NCBI GenBank assembly: GCA_027451565.1
Contig: DAIDJC010000066.1
Coordinates: forward strand, 304-12,846
Origin: Limisphaerales bacterium
Lineage (GTDB): Bacteria > Verrucomicrobiota > Verrucomicrobiia > Limisphaerales > UBA11358
Length of the DNA: 12,543 bases
Reading direction: 5' to 3'
Position numbers and translations under genes: made by a program. Below the pieces are notes generated by a model, which saw only the letters and a list, made by a program, of their open reading frames with translations, was not told the DNA's origin and made no database searches. Shown here piece after piece: positions 6,394 to 12,543 of this stretch (its first letter is position 1; each line of letters begins with the position of its first letter).

Positions 6394-9300
6394 CTAAACA
6401 TTGCGCAAATCCAGCGTGTAAGGAAAGTCTGGATTGACTTTTCCCGGCGCCGGATCAAGCCGGCCCGGGGTATGGTTCAGCCGGAAAAAGCGTGAAAGCC
6501 GGCGGGATTCCGCCTCATAGCTGTTGACCGGCAGGGCGTCATAATTCCGTCCTCCAGGATGGGACACGTGGTAGGTGCATCCAGCCAGGCTGCGCTGGTT
6601 CCATGAATCCACCAGGTCAAAAACCAGCGGTGTGTGGGGGGCAATGGTGGGCTGAAGGCATGAGGGAGGCTGCCATGCGCGATACCGCACTCCAGCCACC
6701 GCCTCACCATTTGTCCCGGTGGGATGCATGGGAAGACGCACCCCATTGCAGGAGATCACAAACCGGTCCCCAATCATGCCCCGGGCCTTCACCTGGATGC
6801 GCTCCAGGGAACTGTCCACATACCGCACCGTTCCACCGCCGCCAGATTCCTCGCCCAGCACATGCCAGGGTTCCAGTGCGGTGCGAAATTCCAGCGAAAT
6901 ATCCCGTTGCTCCAGGTCCCCGATCCGGGGGAATCGAAACTCAAAATGCGGGGCGAACCATTCCGTTTGAAAGGGATAGCCAAAATCCCGCAAATCCTGC
7001 AGCACATCCTGGAAATCTGTCTGGCAAAAATGCGGCAGCATCCAGCGGTCATGAATATCCGTGCCCCAGCGCACCAAACCATTCTGATAAGGCTGTTTCC
7101 AAAACCGGGCCACCAAACCCCGCAACAACAGGTGCTGCGCCAGGCTCATCTGGGGATGCGGCGGCATCTCAAAGGCGCGCATTTCCAGCAAACCCAGCCT
7201 GCCTTGGCTGGTTTCAGGCGCGTACAATTTATCAATGGAGAATTCCGCCCGATGGGTGTTGCCGCTCGAATCCATGAGAAGATTGCGAAAAAGCCGGTCG
7301 CACAGCCAGGGGGCAACCTGCTTGGACCCCGCCAGTTTGCGGTCCAATTCCTTGAAAGCCACCTCCAATTCGTAAAGGGAATCATGACGCGCCTCGTCAA
7401 TGCGCGGAGCCTGTGAGGTGGGCCCGATGAAAAGCCCGCTGAACAACCAACTCAACGATGGATGGTTTTGCCAGTAAGCCAGCAGCGATTTTAAAAGGTC
7501 CGGACGCCGCAACAAAGGCGAATCCCCGGTTGTCTCCCCTCCCAGAATGATATGGTTGCCCCCGCCCGTTCCCACATGGCGCCCGTCCATCATGAATTTC
7601 TCCGTGCCAAGCCTGGTTTGCCGCGCCTGCTCATACAGCACGGTCGTCCGCGTCACCAAATCCTGCCATGTTTTGCTCGGGTGCAAATTGACTTCGATCA
7701 CTCCTGGATCAGGTGTCACAGCCAGCTTTTGGATTCGGGGATCCCGGGGGGGAGGCTCACCTTCAATGACCACCGGCAGGCCGGTCTTCGCCACGGCTTC
7801 CTCAATGCCAGCTATCATTTCAAGGTAATCTTCAGTGGATTCAAGCGGCGGCATGAAAACATGCAGCCGCCCGCTGCGCGGCTCAATGCACAGGGCAGTC
7901 CGGATAATCCACGAGGCGCTCTCACCCATTTGCGGCGCGTAATCCGGGGGCCGAAACCCGGCTTGCGGGCCTGCCAGCGCGGACTTCAACCTGCTCCCTC
8001 CCGCACCCTGCCGCAGGACAGTTGGATCCAGTCCCAATGTTGTTGGCAAATTCTGCGCACCGGTTCGCAAATAGGCCTGGCCGGCCATTCCCGGTGGGTT
8101 CCTCAGGGGAAATTCTCGGGGCAAGGGTGGCCAATCCCGCCGGGAAGGGTCCTCAGCAATGGTCAATGGATAATCCTTCTCAGAAACCCAGGGGATTGAA
8201 TCCAAGGGCAGCCGCAGCCCCATGGGTGAATCTCCCGGTATGAGCCAGAGGGTGTCTGAATCCCGCAAAAACCAGGAGCCAGTCATCCATCCGTCTCCTG
8301 CCCCTGTTTTATGGCGTTTGATGGGCAGCGCAAACCCCACCACCGCATTCAAGCCACGCTGGAAAATCCGGGCAATGCGATCCCTTTCCTGTTTGTCCTT
8401 GAGATTGGACTTTTCCGGCGTGACATTCGATGGAAGGCGCCTTTCCTTCCATGTGTAGTAAAAGGCGTCTTCGTAGGCGGGCAGCATGTGTGCGGAGTCC
8501 ACTCCCAGGCTGTCGGCTATCTGGGCCATTAATGCCTTCGCCTGGGCTTCCCCATGCCCGTAGTCGCGGGATTCATCGGCAATCAATGAATCATCCTTCC
8601 ATATCGGCACCCCATCCTTTCGCCAATAACAACCCAAGGCATAGCGCGGCAGTGGCTCGCCGGGATACCACTTGCCCTGTCCATAATGCAAAAGGGACCC
8701 CGGCGCAAATTCACGCCGCAAACGCTTTATCAACTCACCTGATAACACCCGCTTTTTATGCGATACTGCGGTGAAGTTCCATTCCTCCCCGTCCGGATCG
8801 TCAATGGAAACAAAAGTAGGCTCGCCCCCCATGGTCAGACGGATGTCGGATTTTTTGAAATCCTTGTCTATCTCCAGGCCAAGGGCATTCAACTGCGTCC
8901 ATTGATCCGGCGTATAGGGAAAAGTGACCCGCGGGGATTCATGCACCCGTGTGACGGACATTTCAAAATCAAACTTGCATTTGGATTCCTCCACCATGCC
9001 CGTGATGGGGGCGGCGCTGGATGGATCGGGCGTGCAAGCGAGCGGGATATGCCCTTCGCCGGCAAGCAGCCCGCTCGTCGGGTCCAGACCAATCCATCCG
9101 CCCCCCGGAAGATAAACTTCCGTCCACGCATGCAAATCCGTGAAGTCCCGGTCAGACCCGCTGGGGCCGTCCAGGGATTTCTGATCCGGCTTAAGCTGGA
9201 TCAGGTACCCGCTCACAAAACGCGACGCCAAGCCAAAATGCCGCAAAACCTGGCAAAGCAGCCAGGCGGAATCCCGGCACGACCCGCTGCGCTTGGACAA

Positions 9301-9876
9301 GGTCCTCCCCGGTGTCTGCACTCCCGGTTTCAAGCGGATGGTGTAGGCAATGTCCTTCCAGACCCGCTGGTTCAGGAAAACCAGAAAATCAATCGTGCGG
9401 AGCTTGAATTCGGAATCAGGACTGGAAACCAGGGCAGGATTCCGTGACCGGGCCAACAAGGCCGCACCCTGCCGCAAATCGGCAAGGTAATCCTTGAATC
9501 GCGGGCCAAAATGGGACTTCTTCATGAACGGCGCCAATTCGTGGTCCAGCGATGAATCGTAACAAAATGGATAACACTCGGCCTCCGGTTCCAGGAAAAA
9601 ATCAAAGGGGTTGAAAACCGCCATCTCCGCGATCAAATCCACTGTCACCACCAATTCACGGACAGGCTTTTCAAAAACCAGCCGCGCGGCATGGTTGGAT
9701 TGCGGATCCTGTATCCAGTTGATGAAATGACGTTCCGGCTGGATTTTCAGCGAATAAGACAGGATGCGCGTCCGGGAATGAGGCGCGGGCCTGAGCCGGA
9801 CCACCTGGGGCCCCAATTGAACCAAACGGTCGTATTTGTACCTGGTTTGATGATGCAGTGCGATATGGATGGACAT
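6394..9876 (-). CDS. Transglutaminase-DUF2126 fusion, putative amidoligase
   Basis: A 1160-aa multidomain protein. Residues about 3-85 are a bacterial transglutaminase N domain (IHIALHHQTRYKYDRLV). About 155-300 form a transglutaminase core with Cys200 (KRSGSCRDSAWL), His249 (TDLHAWTEVY) and Asp265 (GLDPTSG), a complete triad in the SCRDSAW subfamily. About 340-1155 match DUF2126, annotated as a putative amidoligase (COG4196): DIRLTMGGEPTFVSIDD (344-360), HYGQGKWYPGEPLPR (397-411), GVIEVNLHPS (725-734), GTGGGNHIILGG (769-780), HRAEFSIDKLY (875-885), LEMRAFEMPPHPQM (897-910). The Glu- and Gly/His-rich motifs fit metal- and ATP-dependent COOH-NH2 ligation, but this is prediction. Length is normal for the family and no frameshift is seen. 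Only 3 nt (TTC) separate it from the alpha-E stop, with no good Shine-Dalgarno, so it is probably translated by coupling. It is likely cytoplasmic. Confidence 0.93.
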   Translation of the reverse strand: MSIHIALHHQTRYKYDRLVQLGPQVVRLRPAPHSRTRILSYSLKIQPERHFINWIQDPQSNHAARLVFEKPVRELVVTVDLIAEMAVFNPFDFFLEPEAECYPFCYDSSLDHELAPFMKKSHFGPRFKDYLADLRQGAALLARSRNPALVSSPDSEFKLRTIDFLVFLNQRVWKDIAYTIRLKPGVQTPGRTLSKRSGSCRDSAWLLCQVLRHFGLASRFVSGYLIQLKPDQKSLDGPSGSDRDFTDLHAWTEVYLPGGGWIGLDPTSGLLAGEGHIPLACTPDPSSAAPITGMVEESKCKFDFEMSVTRVHESPRVTFPYTPDQWTQLNALGLEIDKDFKKSDIRLTMGGEPTFVSIDDPDGEEWNFTAVSHKKRVLSGELIKRLRREFAPGSLLHYGQGKWYPGEPLPRYALGCYWRKDGVPIWKDDSLIADESRDYGHGEAQAKALMAQIADSLGVDSAHMLPAYEDAFYYTWKERRLPSNVTPEKSNLKDKQERDRIARIFQRGLNAVVGFALPIKRHKTGAGDGWMTGSWFLRDSDTLWLIPGDSPMGLRLPLDSIPWVSEKDYPLTIAEDPSRRDWPPLPREFPLRNPPGMAGQAYLRTGAQNLPTTLGLDPTVLRQGAGGSRLKSALAGPQAGFRPPDYAPQMGESASWIIRTALCIEPRSGRLHVFMPPLESTEDYLEMIAGIEEAVAKTGLPVVIEGEPPPRDPRIQKLAVTPDPGVIEVNLHPSKTWQDLVTRTTVLYEQARQTRLGTEKFMMDGRHVGTGGGNHIILGGETTGDSPLLRRPDLLKSLLAYWQNHPSLSWLFSGLFIGPTSQAPRIDEARHDSLYELEVAFKELDRKLAGSKQVAPWLCDRLFRNLLMDSSGNTHRAEFSIDKLYAPETSQGRLGLLEMRAFEMPPHPQMSLAQHLLLRGLVARFWKQPYQNGLVRWGTDIHDRWMLPHFCQTDFQDVLQDLRDFGYPFQTEWFAPHFEFRFPRIGDLEQRDISLEFRTALEPWHVLGEESGGGGTVRYVDSSLERIQVKARGMIGDRFVISCNGVRLPMHPTGTNGEAVAGVRYRAWQPPSCLQPTIAPHTPLVFDLVDSWNQRSLAGCTYHVSHPGGRNYDALPVNSYEAESRRLSRFFRLNHTPGRLDPAPGKVNPDFPYTLDLRNV

Positions 9877-9879
9877 GAA

Positions 9880-10932
9880 TCAATGCCAGTTATTTCCGGC
9901 CGCGGAACCGGAGAGGTTTTGCTGCTGCTGTTCCTCCTGCTGGACCATGTGTACCCCCTCCACCGTCTCAAAGGTTTGGGAAATATACGCGAGAAACAAG
10001 GCGTTCCCGATGTCGTTTAATTTGCCCTGCACCTCGTCCAGGTATTGGTGCAGGCCCCGGTCAAAAATATCGTCAATGGTGCTGAACTGGAGTTCGGCCA
10101 GGAGGCGTCCGGTCAATTTCTCGGCCGTATTGCAAAAGTGCCCGTCTGCGACCCCGGAAATGCGACGCAAGGCCCGGTTGAGTTCGCTCACGCAAAAACG
10201 CAGCGAACGCGGGAAAGCGTCATCCAGAAGCAGGAATTCGGCTATGGCTCGCGGCTGGACATCCGGACCGCAAATGGCGCGATACGCGTCCCAAGCGCTG
10301 CACGAGCGCAAAACCGCCGACCACTCCAGGGTGGCGGTTGAATTGATGGCTGAAGGAGCCCCGCGTGCCGGGAGGGATTTATGCCGCACATCCAAGATAC
10401 GCGTGGTTTTGTCCCCACGCTCCAGAAACTGGCCTGCCTGGACAAACCACCAGCCTTCATCGTGAACCATGGTCGCATTCATGATGCCAATGACCAGAAG
10501 CGAGGCGGTCTTGATTTGCTGGAAAAACTCGCTGGGGTTCCGGTTCCAGATTTTTCTGGCCTGCGCGGAATGCAGGAAAAGGTAAACCCGGTTCAATTCC
10601 TCCCAAAGCTCCATGGTGATCTGGTCGCGGACCATTCGGGCATTTTCGCGCGCGGCATTGATGCATTGATAGATGGAATTGGGGTTTTCCGGCTTGAATA
10701 CCAGGAATTCCGTCACGGCTTGGCCGGTGGCCTCGGGGTGGAGCTTGAAAAACCCTTCCTCGTCCCCCGTTGTTTGAATAATCGGCAGCCAGTACTCCAC
10801 CATCCTTTCGGAATCAAGGCTTCGCATGTCCAGCAGCAACTGGAGGTTGACATCCACGATGCGCGCAATGTTTTCAGCGCGTTCAATATACCGCGCCATC
10901 CAATAGAGGGAATGAGCTACTCGGGAAAGCAT
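9880..10932 (-). CDS. Stand-alone alpha-E domain protein (DUF403, COG2307)
   Basis: A 350-aa, mostly helical protein of the alpha-E superfamily, named for conserved glutamates in helices. Motifs in order are MLSRVAHSLYWMARYIERAE (1-20), AARENARMVRDQ (93-104), ELWEELN (108-114), FLERGDKTTRILDVR (169-183), LEWSAVLRSCSAWDAYR (202-218) and EFLLLDDAFPRSLRFC (232-247). The biochemical activity is not established. Genome context, including the fusion of the same domain to an ATP-grasp elsewhere in this operon, argues that it works with the ATP-grasp protein, perhaps as a scaffold, carrier or substrate-binding subunit. The core ends near 328 and is followed by a Gln/Glu-rich tail (331-338) and a polar end of no evident family similarity. 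The start at ATG 10932 gives the canonical N-terminus. There is no visible Shine-Dalgarno; the 24-nt gap before it contains a short direct repeat. Confidence 0.93.
   Translation of the reverse strand: MLSRVAHSLYWMARYIERAENIARIVDVNLQLLLDMRSLDSERMVEYWLPIIQTTGDEEGFFKLHPEATGQAVTEFLVFKPENPNSIYQCINAARENARMVRDQITMELWEELNRVYLFLHSAQARKIWNRNPSEFFQQIKTASLLVIGIMNATMVHDEGWWFVQAGQFLERGDKTTRILDVRHKSLPARGAPSAINSTATLEWSAVLRSCSAWDAYRAICGPDVQPRAIAEFLLLDDAFPRSLRFCVSELNRALRRISGVADGHFCNTAEKLTGRLLAELQFSTIDDIFDRGLHQYLDEVQGKLNDIGNALFLAYISQTFETVEGVHMVQQEEQQQQNLSGSAAGNNWH
9919..9942 (-). repeat. CAG-type trinucleotide tract coding a Gln/Glu tail
   Basis: Eight codons near the 3' end of the alpha-E gene read QQEEQQQQ (residues 331-338), five of the six Gln codons being CAG. 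It is a short imperfect microsatellite in a poorly conserved C-terminal tail and could vary in length between strains. Confidence 0.6.
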
Positions 10933-10950
10933 GGCATTATAATTGGCATT
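10932..10950. repeat. Two direct copies of TGGCATT around an ATTATAAT palindrome
   Basis: In the gap between the ATP-grasp stop and the alpha-E start, TGGCATT occurs at 10932-10938 and again at 10944-10950, a 12-bp period. The 8-bp palindrome ATTATAAT (10936-10943) spans the space between them. On the minus strand this reads AATGCCA twice and places a TATAAT only 3 nt before the alpha-E ATG. There is no purine-rich ribosome-binding site. It may be coincidental or a weak internal control site. Confidence 0.4.
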
Positions 10951-10956
10951 GGTTCG

Positions 10957-12399
10957 TCATTCATCCGTATAAAGCACCCACGTGTCCTTGCTGCCACCGC
11001 CTTGGGAGGAATTCACCACCAGGGATCCCTTTCTCAAGGCCACGCGGGTAAGGCCCCCGGGAATGATGGAAACCCTTTCACCCGAAAGGACAAACGGGCG
11101 CAAATCCACATGCCGGCCTTCAAACTGCCCGTCGCAATGGGTCGGGTGCTGCGAAAGATTGATCATGGGCTGGGCTATGTAGTTGCGCGGCTCCGCCAGC
11201 ACAAGTTGCCGGAATTTTTCAATTTCCTTCCGGTCCGCCTTGGGCCCCATCAGCATGCCGTACCCGCCCGATTCATTGGCAGCCTTGACCACCAATTCAG
11301 GAAGATGTTCCAGGATGTATTGACGGTCCTTTTCCTCGCTGGCCAGATAGGTGGGAACATTGGGCAGGATCGGGTCCTGATCCAGGTAATACTTGATCAT
11401 GCGCGGCACGAAATAATACATGACTTTGTCATCCGCAATGCCAGTCCCGATGGAGTTGGCCAGGGATACGTTGCCCGAACGATACGCATTCACCAGGCCG
11501 GGCACGCCCAGCATGGAATCCTTGCGAAACACGGTTGGATCCAGGAAATCATCGTCAATCCGGCGGTAAATCACGTGGACCTGCTGCAATCCCTTGGTGG
11601 TTCGCATGTACACCCGGGAGTTGCGCACCATCAAGTCGCGGCCTTCCACGATCTCTATGCCCATCTGGCGTGCCAGGTAGGTGTGTTCAAAATAGGCGCT
11701 GTTATAAACCCCGGGCGTGAGGAGGACCACGGTGGGATCAGCCACGCCAGGCGGGGCTATGTAACGAAGGGATTTGAGCAATTCCTGCGGGTAATGCTCC
11801 ACCGGCCTCACCCCAATGCCTTCAAACATGTTTGGAAACGCCCGCTTCAACGCCCGCCGATTCTCCAGGACATAACTCACCCCGGAGGGACATCGCCCGT
11901 TGTCCTCCAGCACCAGGTAATTCCCATCCGCATCCCGGATCAAATCCGTCCCGCAAATGTGAATATAGATTCCCCGGGGCACTTCAAAATTCACAAATTC
12001 ACGCCTGAAATGCCTCGCGGATAAAACATAAAACTCCGGGACAACCCCATCCTTGAGGATTTTTTGGTCGTGATAAATGTCGTGGAGAAACAAATTCAGC
12101 GCGGTGATGCGCTGCACCAGCCCGCGTTCCAGGTGGTCCCATTCACGGGCTGGAATGATCCGCGGCAGAAGGTCAAACGGAAAGATTTTCTCCGCCCCCT
12201 GGGCCGCGCCATAGACGTTGAAGGTGATCCCCTGCCGCAGGAACGCATTCTCAATGTCCTCCCGCCGGGCATCAAATTCCTGCCTGGAAAAGGACCCAAA
12301 GGATTGGTGAAACTTTTTGTAATGCGGCCTCACTTCCGTGCGGGCATCACACATTTCATCAAATCCGGCTTCTATCTTGTATTGATCGAGCATAGCCAT
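10957..12399 (-). CDS. Circularly permuted ATP-grasp protein (COG2308), first gene of operon
   Basis: A 480-aa predicted ATP-dependent carboxylate-amine ligase with the circularly permuted type 2 ATP-grasp arrangement. Motifs in order are EVRPHYKKF (22-30), TDLIRDADGNYLVLEDN (151-167, carrying an ExN metal-binding pattern at Glu165-Asn167), GRCPSGVSYVLENRR (168-182), VLLTPGVYNSAYFEHTYLAR (225-244), YRRIDDDFLDP (278-288), DSMLGVPGLV (294-303), the nucleotide-binding Lys372 with SGGYGM (377-382), DLRPFV (432-437), PGGLTRVA (447-454) and SSQGGGSKDTWVL (464-476). All expected functional motifs are present, so it should be an active ligase, acting in the cytoplasm with the alpha-E protein encoded 24 nt downstream. 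The substrate is unknown. ATG 12399 and an alternative ATG 12393, two codons in, are both possible; neither has a strong Shine-Dalgarno. Full length for the family. Confidence 0.94.
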   Translation of the reverse strand: MAMLDQYKIEAGFDEMCDARTEVRPHYKKFHQSFGSFSRQEFDARREDIENAFLRQGITFNVYGAAQGAEKIFPFDLLPRIIPAREWDHLERGLVQRITALNLFLHDIYHDQKILKDGVVPEFYVLSARHFRREFVNFEVPRGIYIHICGTDLIRDADGNYLVLEDNGRCPSGVSYVLENRRALKRAFPNMFEGIGVRPVEHYPQELLKSLRYIAPPGVADPTVVLLTPGVYNSAYFEHTYLARQMGIEIVEGRDLMVRNSRVYMRTTKGLQQVHVIYRRIDDDFLDPTVFRKDSMLGVPGLVNAYRSGNVSLANSIGTGIADDKVMYYFVPRMIKYYLDQDPILPNVPTYLASEEKDRQYILEHLPELVVKAANESGGYGMLMGPKADRKEIEKFRQLVLAEPRNYIAQPMINLSQHPTHCDGQFEGRHVDLRPFVLSGERVSIIPGGLTRVALRKGSLVVNSSQGGGSKDTWVLYTDE

Positions 12400-12467
12400 T
12401 CAACCGATTACAGGGCAAAACCCCGCAATCCTTGTTTTTGACCCAATTAATCTTTTCCTTGTTTAGC

Positions 12468-12487
12468 GAGGCAACATACATTGCCTC
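12468..12487. promoter_or_regulatory. Perfect inverted repeat GAGGCAA-N6-TTGCCTC in operon leader
   Basis: Seven-base arms GAGGCAA (12468-12474) and TTGCCTC (12481-12487) are exact reverse complements separated by six bases. The repeat lies 69-88 nt upstream of ATG 12399, in non-coding sequence, and directly downstream of the best -35/-10 candidate, where a repressor site or a 5'-UTR hairpin would be expected. It has no following T-run in the operon direction, so it is not a typical terminator. Confidence 0.5.
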
Positions 12488-12493
12488 AACCCC

Positions 12494-12522
12494 ATTGAAT
12501 CGAAAAAACCGTTTGAAATCAA
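12494..12522 (-). promoter_or_regulatory. Candidate sigma70-like promoter for the six-gene operon
   Basis: On the minus strand TTGATT (12522-12517) and TTCAAT (12499-12494) are separated by exactly 17 bp, each matching four of six consensus bases. Transcription would start near 12487, at the edge of the inverted repeat, about 88 nt before ATG 12399. A second weak candidate, TTGCCT (12474-12469) with ATTAAT (12451-12446) and 17-bp spacing, overlaps one repeat arm. The region 12400-12543 is clearly AT-richer than the genes and I see no coding capacity in it. The exact promoter is uncertain. Confidence 0.3.
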
Positions 12523-12543
12523 GTTTTATTCTTTTTGGGCTCC

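Larger units (their letters stand above)
2046..12399 (-). other. Six-gene ATP-grasp / alpha-E / transglutaminase / DUF2126 operon
   Basis: All six genes run on the minus strand with junctions of 24, 3, 36, -4 and -4 nt, so a single transcript starting in 12400-12543 is likely. The content matches a recurrent bacterial neighbourhood: COG2308 (circularly permuted ATP-grasp), COG2307 (alpha-E), COG1305 (transglutaminase-like) and COG4196 (transglutaminase plus DUF2126). It was predicted to be an amide-bond forming and cleaving system. Here ATP-grasp and alpha-E each occur twice, once as separate genes and once fused. Three transglutaminase domains are present. I see no proteasome-like Anbu gene, no transporter and no obvious substrate peptide in the window. 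The operon's end has no clear intrinsic terminator and abuts convergent hemA. Confidence 0.85.

Noticed and set aside
4819..6495. Long plus-strand open frame (558 codons) opposite the ATP-grasp-alpha-E fusion
   Set aside because: The minus-strand frame has continuous family motifs along its whole length. The plus-strand translation is rich in Pro/Arg/Gln/His with no recognisable domain, and is explained by GC-rich codon bias of the real gene.
10381..12024. Plus-strand open frame of 547 codons opposite the stand-alone ATP-grasp and alpha-E genes
   Set aside because: It crosses two well-supported minus-strand genes and their intergenic gap, has no known motifs, and mirrors the opposite strand's codon pattern.

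Overview
The window is a tightly packed bacterial chromosome segment with moderately high GC, eight protein genes and no RNA genes, insertion sequences or CRISPR arrays. Its best fit is the PVC group, probably Verrucomicrobiota. The evidence for that is indirect: a HemX/CcsA-type membrane protein translationally coupled to a short glutamyl-tRNA reductase, and a large transglutaminase/ATP-grasp locus. No single diagnostic marker is present, so the phylum is an inference.

Left end, plus strand (about 52-2036): two coupled genes for an 8-TM HemX/CcsA-like protein and HemA (glutamyl-tRNA reductase, first committed step of C5 tetrapyrrole synthesis). HemA keeps its catalytic and NADPH-binding parts but lacks most of the usual C-terminal dimerisation domain. 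It ends 9 bp from the end of the convergent operon.

The rest, minus strand (12399 down to 2046): six head-to-tail genes, very probably one operon. In transcription order they are a circularly permuted ATP-grasp protein (480 aa), an alpha-E protein (350 aa), a giant transglutaminase-DUF2126 amidoligase fusion (1160 aa), a second ATP-grasp fused to a second alpha-E (856 aa), and two more transglutaminase-like proteins (304 and 277 aa). Spacings are 24, 3, 36, -4 and -4 nt. A 144-nt leader at 12400-12543 holds a weak promoter candidate and a perfect 7-bp inverted repeat.

These families are known to cluster and were predicted by comparative genomics (Iyer, Aravind and colleagues, amidoligase survey) to make and process amide or isopeptide bonds, sometimes beside the proteasome-like peptidase Anbu. 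The substrate and product are, to my knowledge, unsettled. The inferred logic is that the ATP-grasp and DUF2126 modules form amide bonds using ATP, the alpha-E proteins act as partners or scaffolds, and three papain-fold enzymes with intact Cys-His-Asp triads hydrolyse or transfer amide bonds. No Anbu gene is in the window. The strongest internal observation is that the ATP-grasp half of the fusion protein has lost both the glycine-rich loop and the ExN metal motif that the stand-alone copy keeps. It therefore looks like a pseudoenzyme or a repurposed subunit.
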